From NCBI RefSeq assembly GCF_001006005.1, contig NZ_CP011254.1, forward strand, positions 1,364,001 through 1,428,000: a stretch of DNA of 64,000 nt, in the 5' to 3' direction. The notes under the pieces were generated by a model. The model made no database searches. It was not told the DNA's origin and saw only the letters and a program-made list of their open reading frames with translations. This DNA comes from Serratia fonticola (GTDB lineage: Bacteria > Pseudomonadota > Gammaproteobacteria > Enterobacterales > Enterobacteriaceae). Position 1 is the first letter of the stretch. Every line of letters begins with the position of its first letter. The position numbers were made by a program, and so were the translations under genes. Shown here piece by piece: positions 18,756-26,800 of the stretch.

Positions 18756-19577
18756 TTATTCAGCTTTTTTATACAGCGCCAGAAGTTCGTTCACTTTACT
18801 GCGGCCTAAAATATTGCGGCTGATGGTGCGACGAGCCTTCACCACATGCAGCGAAGCATGCTGATACCAGTCACGCGTCAGCTCGGTGTCATGGTTGGAA
18901 ATCAACACCGGCACGTGGCTTTCCACCGACAGCTGATGCGCTATGCGCGCCAGCCCTTGCTGATCGGCCAGGCTAAAGCTGTTGGTGTGATAAGCGGTAA
19001 AATTCGCCGTTGCCGACAGAGGAGCATATGGCGGATCGCAATAGACCACCGCACCTTGGGTCGCCTTCACCATGGTATCGTGATAGTGCTCGCAGACAAA
19101 AGTGGCATTGCGTGATTTTTCAGCAAACCAATACAGCTCTTCTTCCGGGAAGTAGGGCTTCTTGTAACGCCCAAACGGCACATTGAACTCACCACGCAGG
19201 TTATAGCGGCACAGGCCGTTATAGCAGTGGCGGTTCAGATACAGGAACAGCAGCGCACGCCGATACTCATCGGCAGTGGTGTTGAACTCTTCGCGCAGCA
19301 GGTAGAACTGCTCTGAGTTATTGAATTCGTCGGTGAAAAGCAAGCGGGCATCGCGCACGAAATCACTCGTGCGCAGCTTAACGATGTTATACAGGCTGAT
19401 AAGGTCGCTGTTGATATCGGCGAGAATATAAGCCTCGTACTCTGTGTTCAGGAAGACTGAACCCGCGCCCACGAAGGGCTCGATTAAGCAGTTACCCTCT
19501 GGTAAATGACGACGGATCTCGTCTATCAGCGGGTATTTTCCACCAGCCCATTTTAAAAAAGCGCGGTTTTTCTTCAT
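18756..19577 (-). CDS. dam: DNA adenine methylase Dam
   Basis: A 273-residue methyltransferase that modifies the adenine of GATC, used in mismatch repair, replication timing and gene regulation. It has the SAM-binding motif FVGAGSVF at 35-42 and the catalytic DPPY at 181-184, in the alpha-group order. KWAGGKYPL is the conserved N-terminus. It stands in the usual aroK-aroB-damX-dam-rpe-gph-trpS order, which shows it to be the housekeeping rather than a prophage copy. Confidence 0.98.
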   Translation of the reverse strand: MKKNRAFLKWAGGKYPLIDEIRRHLPEGNCLIEPFVGAGSVFLNTEYEAYILADINSDLISLYNIVKLRTSDFVRDARLLFTDEFNNSEQFYLLREEFNTTADEYRRALLFLYLNRHCYNGLCRYNLRGEFNVPFGRYKKPYFPEEELYWFAEKSRNATFVCEHYHDTMVKATQGAVVYCDPPYAPLSATANFTAYHTNSFSLADQQGLARIAHQLSVESHVPVLISNHDTELTRDWYQHASLHVVKARRTISRNILGRSKVNELLALYKKAE

Positions 19578-19661
19578 GCCGTCAGTTAGCTACTTATTAC
19601 AATTCAGAGCGGCGGATATGTACTCTGCTTCAGACAGCACATCAGCGCACAAAATTAATGA

Positions 19662-20654
19662 TTATTTTTTCAGGTCTTGCTGTACTTGCTGTACAGGACG
19701 GACCCATGGTTTTTTCGCCTGAACTTCCGCCGGCAGCGTGGCGATGGCACGCTTGGCCTCCGCCGAAGAAGCGTAGTTGCCGCTCACTAACACATACCAG
19801 GGCTTACCATCACGCTTGGTCTCGTACACCATAAAGTGTGGCAAATTCTGTCGCTTGGCAAAGGCATTCAACGTATCGGAGCGTGAGGCACTGCTCAACT
19901 GCAGCGTGTAATGGCTACCCGGTGCGGTTTTCAGTGAGCTTCCGCTGCCGCTCACCACACCACTCTTGCCTTTGGCCGGTGGGGTGTAAACCGTGGTGGT
20001 GGTCGCAGAAGGTTTGACCGATGCTGTCGGCTTGGTGGCTGCTGGCTTGGTGGCAGGCGTTTTATGCGGCTGCGTCGCAGCGGTTGCATTGCCATTCGCC
20101 GCCGGACGCGCGGTAGCACCGTTCATCACGGTCGCCGGAGCGGTTGGTAAAGCGGAAGCTGGGGCATTAATATTTTGCGCGGCAGCTGCATCAACCTGAC
20201 CTTGCTGTGATGACAAGGCATCGGCCATGTTGCCAGGCAGATCGACACGCTCACCAGCACCGCCCTGTGGCGCTACAGGTTGTGCTTCGGTCGGCGTGCT
20301 GGAGATAGGTGGGACGCTAACAGTTTGAGGCTGAGAGGTGCTGACACCGTTGTTATCGTTGGTATCCGTAGTGCCGCCCGCAACGCCGTTGTTGCTGGTG
20401 GTCAGCGACGAGGAGCCCGACAGATTGATGTCGCGGGTTGCCCCTTGTTGCGCAACCTCGTGCTTGGTGGGGGCCTTCAGCGCCGAACCGATGCCGATGA
20501 TCAGCAACAGCAGCACCAAAATGCCAATCCCAATCATCATATGCTGACGTGAAACGGCAAAACGCGGCCCAGTTGCGGCTGGCCGACGTGAACGCGAAGG
20601 ACGGCGATCGCTGGTATCAGGCCTGAGATCGTCTTCTGGTTTAAATTCATCCAT
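19662..20654 (-). CDS. damX: Cell-division protein DamX, SPOR domain
   Basis: A 330-residue bitopic inner-membrane protein that localises to the division septum. I chose the start at 20654 (MDEFKPEDDLRPD); the longer frame from 20753 adds 33 residues with no family match. A charged cytoplasmic N-terminus is followed by one membrane helix at about 41-57, then a long low-complexity periplasmic linker rich in Pro, Ala, Thr and Gln. A C-terminal SPOR domain (GSHYTLQLSSASRSDTL, WYVLVSGNYASSAEAKRAI) binds septal peptidoglycan lacking stem peptides. It is shorter than the E. coli protein (about 428) because of the linker. Confidence 0.94.
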   Translation of the reverse strand: MDEFKPEDDLRPDTSDRRPSRSRRPAATGPRFAVSRQHMMIGIGILVLLLLIIGIGSALKAPTKHEVAQQGATRDINLSGSSSLTTSNNGVAGGTTDTNDNNGVSTSQPQTVSVPPISSTPTEAQPVAPQGGAGERVDLPGNMADALSSQQGQVDAAAAQNINAPASALPTAPATVMNGATARPAANGNATAATQPHKTPATKPAATKPTASVKPSATTTTVYTPPAKGKSGVVSGSGSSLKTAPGSHYTLQLSSASRSDTLNAFAKRQNLPHFMVYETKRDGKPWYVLVSGNYASSAEAKRAIATLPAEVQAKKPWVRPVQQVQQDLKK

Positions 20655-20935
20655 CTGAAACCCTCCAACTAGAGGCAAAATCTCGCCACCCAGGTGGTTC
20701 GAGACTATTAACCCGATGATGGCAAAGCGACATCTGTCTCGCCCTGCGCACAATTTTTATAGAGTCTAACAGCAGCCAAGCTACTGTTATAGCCCGCAAG
20801 CTCAAGCACTGTCGACCTGCGTCAAATTACGCCATCCATGGAATTGCCCGGCGGGCAAGGTTCAGCCCGGATAGCAGCAAAGAAACGGCTGCATATCAAC
20901 CTGGCGAAACGTTAATGCTATTGAGTGTAACCGAC

Positions 20936-22033
20936 TTACGCGCGCTGTGTTGGTAAACAGTCGGCGATAGATGCCAGCACCAGCTCATGGGCAACACCGC
21001 CACGAACTTCTGCTTCACCAATGCCCTTCGGCAATACCAAACGCAACGCCCCCGCCAACACTTTTTTATCACGCAGCATGTGTGGCAGATAGGCCTCAGG
21101 CGTCATTTCCTGCGGCCCGCAAACCGGCAACCCGGCGCGCAGCAGCAGCGCCTTGATCCGTTCGATATCGTCAGCCGAGAACTGGCCCAGACGACGTGCT
21201 GTTTCAGCAGCCATCACCATGCCAGCCGCCACGGCTTCACCGTGCAGCCAGACACCGTAGCCCATTTCGGCTTCGATGGCATGGCCGTAGGTATGGCCCA
21301 GGTTGAGCAGCGCCCGCAGACCGTTTTCACGTTCATCGGCAGCCACCACTTCGGCCTTCAATTCGCAACAGCGGCGGATACAGTACGCTAACGCGTCCAT
21401 ATCCAGCGCAACCAGCGCATCAATATTATTTTCCAGCCAGACGAAAAAATCACCATCGAGAATAATCCCGTATTTGATCACTTCCGCCAGACCAGAGGAG
21501 AGTTCACGCGCCGGTAAAGTACGCAGGCAGTCCAGATCTACCACCACCGAAGCCGGTTGGTAGAAGGCGCCGATCATATTTTTACCGAGCGGATGATTGA
21601 CGGCGGTTTTGCCGCCAACGGAGGAGTCCACCTGCGAGAGCAGCGTGGTAGGAACCTGGATAAAACGCACACCGCGTTGATAGCACGCGCTAGCAAAGCC
21701 GGTCAGATCGCCAATCACGCCGCCGCCGAGGGCAACTAACGTGGTATCGCGACCGTGGGGCTTTTCCAGCAGCGCCGAGAACACCTGCTCAAGTACGGCC
21801 AGAGATTTATACTGTTCGCCATCAGGTAGAATCACCTGATCCACCACTACGCCGCCCTGTTCCAGCACCGACCGGATTCGCTCCAGATACAACGGTGCCA
21901 AAGTCTGGTTGGTGACCAGCATGACCTGTTCACCCGCCTTTAGCGGCATAAAAGAAGCCGGATCGTCAAACAATCCGGCGGCTATGGTAATCGGGTAGCT
22001 ACGCTCCCCAAGCGTTACGGTAATTCTCTCCAT
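20936..22033 (-). CDS. aroB: 3-dehydroquinate synthase
   Basis: A 365-residue NAD+- and metal-dependent enzyme, the second step of the shikimate pathway, closing DAHP to 3-dehydroquinate. Signatures are [21 protein letters not shown] (NAD loop) and the metal ligands in [24 protein letters not shown] and [11 protein letters not shown]. Length is as in E. coli (362). The start ATG is 94 bases after the aroK stop, and the gap contains a single CRISPR-like repeat. Confidence 0.97.
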   Translation of the reverse strand: MERITVTLGERSYPITIAAGLFDDPASFMPLKAGEQVMLVTNQTLAPLYLERIRSVLEQGGVVVDQVILPDGEQYKSLAVLEQVFSALLEKPHGRDTTLVALGGGVIGDLTGFASACYQRGVRFIQVPTTLLSQVDSSVGGKTAVNHPLGKNMIGAFYQPASVVVDLDCLRTLPARELSSGLAEVIKYGIILDGDFFVWLENNIDALVALDMDALAYCIRRCCELKAEVVAADERENGLRALLNLGHTYGHAIEAEMGYGVWLHGEAVAAGMVMAAETARRLGQFSADDIERIKALLLRAGLPVCGPQEMTPEAYLPHMLRDKKVLAGALRLVLPKGIGEAEVRGGVAHELVLASIADCLPTQRA

Positions 22034-22054
22034 GTCGCGCTCAGTTCTCGGTGT

Positions 22055-22082
22055 GGTTTATCCCCGCCAACGCGGGGAACAC
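22055..22082. repeat. Solitary type I-E CRISPR-repeat-like unit in the aroK-aroB gap
   Basis: On the minus strand the 28 bases run GTGTTCCCCGCG, TTGG, CGGGGATAAACC. That equals the type I-E repeat form known from Salmonella and E. coli relatives (GTGTTCCCCGCG..CGGGGATAAACC) apart from the four central bases. No second repeat stands one repeat-spacer period (about 61 bp) on either side, so there is no array, and no cas gene is in the window. It could also be a chance GC hairpin, but the match outside the stem (GTGTT and ATAAACC) argues against that. Confidence 0.6.
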
Positions 22083-22127
22083 AATCAGAATTTCCGCATT
22101 TGCCCGCGGCCAACACGGAACCCGCTA

Positions 22128-22649
22128 TCAGTTACTTTCCAGCATGTTGATAATCTGGTTGGCAACCACTTTAGCGCTTTGATCGTCGGTGCGGATAGTG
22201 ACATCTGCAATTTCTTCGTACAACGGATTACGCTCTCTAGCCAGCGCTTCCAGCACCTCACGCGGAGGAGAGTCTACCTGCAACAGCGGACGCTTCTTGT
22301 CGCGCTGAGTACGGGCCAACTGCTTCTCGATAGTGGTTTCCAAATAGACCACGACACCACGCGCCGACAGGCGGTTACGCGTTTCACGCGACTTAACCGA
22401 GCCCCCGCCGGTAGCCAGCACAATCCCTTGCTTTTCCGTCAGTTCATTAATGACTTTTTCTTCACGATCGCGGAAACCTTCTTCCCCTTCCACGTCGAAT
22501 ACCCAGCCCACGTCAGCTCCGGTACGTCGCTCAATTTCTTGATCGGAGTCGAAAAACTCCATATTGAGTTGCTGAGCTAACTGACGGCCAATAGTGCTTT
22601 TGCCGGCACCCATAGGCCCAACCAGAAAGATATTGCGTTTCTCTGCCAT
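22128..22649 (-). CDS. aroK: Shikimate kinase I
   Basis: A 173-residue P-loop kinase that phosphorylates shikimate at the 3-position with ATP. Walker A is GPMGAGKST, the shikimate-binding Asp/Arg residues are in [13 protein letters not shown] and FRDREEKVI, and the lid is in [11 protein letters not shown]. First gene of the aroK-aroB-damX-dam group. The next upstream gene on the same strand, hofQ, ends 552 bases away, leaving ample room for an own promoter. Confidence 0.97.
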   Translation of the reverse strand: MAEKRNIFLVGPMGAGKSTIGRQLAQQLNMEFFDSDQEIERRTGADVGWVFDVEGEEGFRDREEKVINELTEKQGIVLATGGGSVKSRETRNRLSARGVVVYLETTIEKQLARTQRDKKRPLLQVDSPPREVLEALARERNPLYEEIADVTIRTDDQSAKVVANQIINMLESN

Positions 22650-23201
22650 GTTTTTCGGTATTACTAAGACAATTCGTTAATGATAACCCGCCCCGCCAAT
22701 CAAATTAGCGGCGGGACCTAAACTGAAACCTCATGAGCGATAGTGCGAGATCAGACGAAAAATTATCTCAACACTCTTGGTAGTTTGGCAACCGAATAAA
22801 TCACTATCCACGCCGCAGGAGGGAAACCATACGTTTTTAACGGCGTCTTATACCCTATGGATCCCAGGTTTCAGCCTGGAAGACGACGGGTACAGCATTA
22901 ACAAAAAAACCTCGGTGCTCAATTCGGTAACCCTTGTAAGCTAAATCGGCCGCAGCGTCAAACTCAGATGCCTCTAAGGCACGAAAAAAAGTGCATTTGC
23001 TTGCCAACTTTTAAGCGTTTTCAACGGCTAGGATTTTGGACTAAGACCTCGTGAACCGAGCATTGCAGCGAGATCTCCGCCTGGAGTTTATCTGAAAAAG
23101 TCTCGGGATGTCGTGATTTGGCAGATTAACAGCAACTTTCGTCGGTTTCCCTCATTTGGCCTTGGCGTCATCACCGTGCCCAACATCACGATCGGGACAA
23201 T
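22650..23201. other. Long intergenic region between hofQ and aroK
   Basis: No gene is visible in these 552 bases. They hold a short ERIC-end repeat at 22851-22892 and a GC-rich inverted repeat at 22687-22715 (CCCGCC with GGCGGG), which would lie in the aroK leader. The aroK promoter should be here. I could not identify a hofQ terminator. Confidence 0.6.
22851..22892. repeat. Short ERIC-end repeat without core
   Basis: TACCCTATGGATCCCAGGTT pairs with its outer partner GGAAGACGACGGGTA. These are the two ends of the ERIC element at 2232-2362 with the central 85 bases missing. A sister copy lies at 58655-58697. Confidence 0.6.
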
Positions 23202-24452
23202 TTAGACCTTAACCAGTGTGGGCGTGATGAAAATCACCAACTCGCGCCTTTTATGCTGTTGGTTGCTGTGTTTGAACAGCGATCCCAGCAAGGGGATATC
23301 GCCCACGCCAGGGACTTTATCGGTCGCCTGGTTGCGCTGACGCTGAAAAATGCCCCCTAAGACGATGGTTTCACCATCTTTCACCGTCACTTGGGTTTTA
23401 ATCTCCTGCTTGTCGATCGCCAGCGCCTCTCCTTCGCCCTGTTTGATCGAACGCCCGGGCATATTCTGGCTGATCTGTAACGTCAGGGTGATGCGGCCAT
23501 TGGGCAAAATCTTTGGCGTTACTTCCATGCCCAGCACCGCGTCCTTGAACTCGATCGAGGTGGCACCGCTGGAACCGCTCGACACCTCGTAGGGGATTTC
23601 CGTGCCCTGTTTAATGCTGGCGGTTTGCAGATGTGCGGTGAGCAGGCGCGGGCTGGCGATAATCTCCACCTGATTTTCCTGCTCCAGCGCCGACAGTTCC
23701 AGATCCAGGATGCGCCCGCTGATGCGTGCCAGGTGGAAACCGGCCGTTATGGCGCTGTTCTCTACCGGCAGGCCAACGCTGAAATTGTCTATCCGCAGCT
23801 TTTTGGCTGGCCTTTCTTCTGCCGCCAGCCCCCACCTTACGCCAAGCTCCCGCAAATTCTCGCTGCTGATGGTGACAATATGGGCAGCCAGCTGCACCTG
23901 TTCCAGCGGGGTATCCATCTCTGCCACCCAGGTTTTCAACTGGGCCAGCGCCTGAGCGGTGTCACGCAGCAGCAACGCGTTGGTACGTTTATCCACCACG
24001 ACGCTGCCACGCTCGGTCAATAATTTGCCACGTTGACTATCCAGGCTCTGCGCTATCTCGCTGGCCTCCGCGTTTTGCAGCGTGATCGTCAAGTTGTGCA
24101 GCGGCTCCTGCTGCGCCAACGCCCGCTGCCGACGAAGCAGCTCCTGCTCATCCGGCAGTGGGAAAACCATCATCACATTGCCCTCCAGCGTCATCGTCAG
24201 CTTGCCCATGCGTAACACCACTGCCAACGCCTGCTGCCAGGGAACATTGTCCAACCGCAGCGTCAGATTGGTGTCGACCCCCTCGGCTGCGACCAGGTTC
24301 AGGTCTTGATACTCCGCCAGCGCCTGTAAAATCAGGCTGACCGGGGTATCATGGAACGCCAGCGACACCGGTTTTTCCTGCTGCACACCCGCCATCACCG
24401 CTAGAGGGAGAGCCAGCCACCCCACAAAAAACCACTGATATCCTTTCATCAC
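23202..24452 (-). CDS. hofQ: HofQ, PilQ-type secretin for DNA uptake
   Basis: A 416-residue outer-membrane secretin. An N-terminal signal peptide (MMKGYQWFFVGWLALPLAVMAG) is followed by a secretin/TonB-like short N-terminal domain (VSLAFHDTPVSLILQALAEYQDLNLV), an N1-type domain, and the C-terminal secretin domain with the signature VPGVGDIPLLGSLFKHS. In E. coli the hofMNOPQ set supports use of DNA as a nutrient and matches PilMNOPQ of type IV pili. Whether the pathway works here cannot be read from sequence. It follows hofP with six bases between. Confidence 0.94.
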   Translation of the reverse strand: MMKGYQWFFVGWLALPLAVMAGVQQEKPVSLAFHDTPVSLILQALAEYQDLNLVAAEGVDTNLTLRLDNVPWQQALAVVLRMGKLTMTLEGNVMMVFPLPDEQELLRRQRALAQQEPLHNLTITLQNAEASEIAQSLDSQRGKLLTERGSVVVDKRTNALLLRDTAQALAQLKTWVAEMDTPLEQVQLAAHIVTISSENLRELGVRWGLAAEERPAKKLRIDNFSVGLPVENSAITAGFHLARISGRILDLELSALEQENQVEIIASPRLLTAHLQTASIKQGTEIPYEVSSGSSGATSIEFKDAVLGMEVTPKILPNGRITLTLQISQNMPGRSIKQGEGEALAIDKQEIKTQVTVKDGETIVLGGIFQRQRNQATDKVPGVGDIPLLGSLFKHSNQQHKRRELVIFITPTLVKV

Positions 24453-24458
24453 TTTTCC

Positions 24459-24806
24459 TTACGGTTTTTTCCCCAACGTTAGCACCACACTGCCCGTGCG
24501 TGGCCGACATGCTTCTGCCCTATCCTGCGCAACGAGCTCAAGCTGCCGGGGCTGGATCTGTATCACTTGCCAATCCCCATCCAGCACCCGCTGCCGGGGC
24601 AATAACCCCAACCACTGCCCCTGTGGGGTGACCACCCAGCCATAGCGCAAATCCGGTGTGCCAATAATCCCTTTCAGCCGCCAGCCCTCTGGTGAAACGG
24701 CAGGATCGGCACAGGCCGCCGTTAGCGGTGGCTGGAACGGATCGCGATACTGTTCAGCCCACAGCGGAGCCGAGAGCAACAGCCAAAACCACCACGCCTT
24801 ATTCAT
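24459..24806 (-). CDS. hofP: HofP, PilP-like pilus/DNA-uptake protein
   Basis: A 115-residue exported protein with a short signal peptide (MNKAWWFWLLLSAPLWAEQ). A PilP-like core DPFQPPL and GWRLKGIIGTPDLRYGWVVTPQG is followed by a C-terminal part ending SVVLTLGKKP. The block resembles the conserved C-terminal domain of PilP, which docks on the secretin. Short for PilP (about 170), but usual for enterobacterial HofP. It overlaps hofO by eight bases. Confidence 0.88.
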   Translation of the reverse strand: MNKAWWFWLLLSAPLWAEQYRDPFQPPLTAACADPAVSPEGWRLKGIIGTPDLRYGWVVTPQGQWLGLLPRQRVLDGDWQVIQIQPRQLELVAQDRAEACRPRTGSVVLTLGKKP

Positions 24807-25308
24807 CCACCGCCTCTTCTGAGCTAATCAGAGTCAGTTGAGTGGTTAACCCTTCGGGCTGCCTCTCGATCTTCATCTGCCCAATCCTGCGGGTGGATGG
24901 CAGCGCCTCCAGCAAGCGCAACAAGCCATCGAAAGCTAGCTGTAACCTTATCTTTTGCTGGGCTGGTTTCTCCTGCTGCTGGAAACGTAGCAGCCGCCCC
25001 CCAAGCTGATAGAGCTGAGTCCCCAAATCCTCCGGCTCATCAGGCACGATCAACACCTGCTGCCCCAACCGCTGCTCAAGCTCTGCTAACGGCGGTAGCT
25101 GGCTCAGTTGCTGCTGACGCTCGGCAATCTGGTGTACCAACTGCTGACGCTGCTCATCCAGCCTTTCCCACCGTTGCCATTCCCCCGTGATCACCCCACT
25201 GCAGGCCAACAGCCCAACCCCAGCTAATACCAGCCATTGAGCCGCCAGCAACTGCCAACCAGGCCGGGCTAGCCAGGGAATAAGCCAGTCTGGCAGGGGC
25301 TTATCCAT
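24799..25308 (-). CDS. hofO: HofO, PilO-like inner-membrane protein
   Basis: A 169-residue bitopic protein. I chose the start at 25308 (MDKPLPDWLIPWLARPGWQL), since the longer frame to 25485 runs inside hofN and its extra 59 residues look unlike a protein N-terminus. One membrane helix (LVLAGVGLLACSGVI) is followed by a coiled coil rich in Gln and Leu, and a small alpha-beta domain, the PilO layout. It overlaps hofN by eight bases and hofP by eight bases, so the set is tightly coupled. Confidence 0.85.
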   Translation of the reverse strand: MDKPLPDWLIPWLARPGWQLLAAQWLVLAGVGLLACSGVITGEWQRWERLDEQRQQLVHQIAERQQQLSQLPPLAELEQRLGQQVLIVPDEPEDLGTQLYQLGGRLLRFQQQEKPAQQKIRLQLAFDGLLRLLEALPSTRRIGQMKIERQPEGLTTQLTLISSEEAVDE

Positions 25309-25837
25309 CCTGCCCCCAGCGTGCCGTGACAGTGAATGCCAGCCCTCCCTCCTTACGCTGTGTGACTTCAACCAGGCGACAACCCTGCAACAAAGGTAGC
25401 GCGGCCAACCGCTGTTCAAAGGTGACAATCTCCCCATACGCCCCACCTTGCCCCCGCAGCAAAATCCCCCTGGCGTTCTCTTCAAAATCCGTGAGCCACA
25501 AAGTGTCCGGCAGCGCTACCGAGAGCTGTTGCAATAGCGACAAGTAACGCAGGTTGCGCGCTCGATTATGCTGGTAACGGGTGCTTTCTGCGGCCAAACG
25601 GGCCAATTCGGCCATCTTTTGCTGCGTCTGCTGAATACGCCCAGCCAGCTCAGTGTGTTGCTGCGTTAAGCCCTGCAATATCGACCGTTGCTTGGCCTGT
25701 TGGTAGAACAGCAAAAAGTAGGCTGTCGTGAGCGTAGCCAGCACCAGCAGCAATTGAGCAACGAAGCAGCGTAACCAGAAGGTGTAGCGTTGCCGCTGCC
25801 GTCTGAGGCGCCAGGGCAACAGATTGACCTGATACAT
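25301..25837 (-). CDS. hofN: HofN, PilN-like inner-membrane protein
   Basis: A 178-residue bitopic protein with the short cytoplasmic N-terminus MYQVNLLPWRLRRQRQR. The NLLPWR block is the conserved PilN peptide that binds PilM. One helix follows (FVAQLLLVLATLTTAYFLLFY), then a coiled coil and an alpha-beta domain (LRYLSLLQQLSVALPDTLWLTDFEE). It overlaps the hofM stop. Confidence 0.92.
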   Translation of the reverse strand: MYQVNLLPWRLRRQRQRYTFWLRCFVAQLLLVLATLTTAYFLLFYQQAKQRSILQGLTQQHTELAGRIQQTQQKMAELARLAAESTRYQHNRARNLRYLSLLQQLSVALPDTLWLTDFEENARGILLRGQGGAYGEIVTFEQRLAALPLLQGCRLVEVTQRKEGGLAFTVTARWGQDG

Positions 25838-26679
25838 CAGGCATCCTCGCGGCGCAGGGCCAACCCGCCAGCCAGAACAAACGCCATCGGCTGGGCAGGC
25901 AGCGGCGGGTATAAGCGGCTGAAAGCCGTGAACGGCGACCAGGGCATGGCGCCTTCTGGCGCGGCCTCGTCCAGCACGCTGCTGTAATACACCTCTTTAG
26001 CCCCCATGGCTGGGCAAGCTGAACGCAGGGCTGCCAACGCCTGCTTGACGCCGACGGCTTCCCCCGCAGGCAAGACGCCATAAGCAAAAGACATCGCTCG
26101 CGGCGCTACCCATAGCCATTCTGACTCCAGGCGATGCAGCAGCCCGGCATCGGGAGCCAAGCCAGCAAATGCGGCCATCATGCTTAGCGCATTGGGTGCG
26201 ATATCGATCACCTGGGGATGCAGGTCCGCCAGTTGCAGGCAATGCAGCCATTGTTGCAGCTCCTGCTGGCGGGCCGCGGTGAGCAGCAACTGATGGGTAT
26301 TGGGCTGCGCCTGGCGGTAATCCATTGCTAACGTCTGGCTGTCTAACGGGAACTGTTTCAGGCCCTGGGTGGTGATGTAGTCATGGCGAACCGGTTCCTG
26401 CAAGCGCAGATCCGGTAGGGGTAACGTCTGCTGTAATACCCGCTGTGCGGGTAAAGCAATGCGTAAGGAAATATGTCTTGGTAACCGGCTACGCCACTGC
26501 TTGAGTAGCGCCACCAGCATTGCAGAACTCTCTAAATGCCCCGCCCGCAGCGCCGAATAGGGCAATGCCTGTTGCCACCAGTGGCGCAATTGCCAACCGT
26601 TACGCCGATGCTGCGCAGCCAGCGCTCTGATGCTGTGATCCTGGATATCCAACCCCACCTGCCACGTTTGAGAAAACAT
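25837..26679 (-). CDS. hofM: HofM, PilM-like actin-fold ATPase
   Basis: A 280-residue cytoplasmic protein with an actin/FtsA-like fold, first gene of hofMNOPQ. WQVGLDIQDHSIRALAAQHRR is the N-terminal phosphate-loop region and HPQVIDIAPNALSMMAAFAG fits PilM. It would bind the HofN N-terminus on the cytoplasmic side. It is divergent from mrcA. I looked in the 120-base promoter region for a Sxy-dependent CRP-S site (TGCGA-N6-TCGCA) and saw none. Confidence 0.9.
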   Translation of the reverse strand: MFSQTWQVGLDIQDHSIRALAAQHRRNGWQLRHWWQQALPYSALRAGHLESSAMLVALLKQWRSRLPRHISLRIALPAQRVLQQTLPLPDLRLQEPVRHDYITTQGLKQFPLDSQTLAMDYRQAQPNTHQLLLTAARQQELQQWLHCLQLADLHPQVIDIAPNALSMMAAFAGLAPDAGLLHRLESEWLWVAPRAMSFAYGVLPAGEAVGVKQALAALRSACPAMGAKEVYYSSVLDEAAPEGAMPWSPFTAFSRLYPPLPAQPMAFVLAGGLALRREDA

Positions 26680-26800
26680 ATTTCACCCCACCTCCGTACC
26701 CTCAGATAACAAAAGAACATATCCATGTTGCAGGCTTGCCTTTATACTACCGCGCGGTTGTTTATAAACTGCCCAATTGACATGAAATGGGAAATCTCAG

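Noticed and set aside
19577..19660. Possible phage origin for dam
   Set aside because: The gene stands in the conserved damX-dam-rpe-gph-trpS order with no phage gene near, so it is the housekeeping copy.
22100..22125. A second CRISPR-like repeat next to the unit at 22055 (CCCGCGGCCAACACGGAACC)
   Set aside because: Similarity is partial and the distance of about 40 bases does not fit the 61-base period of a type I-E array.
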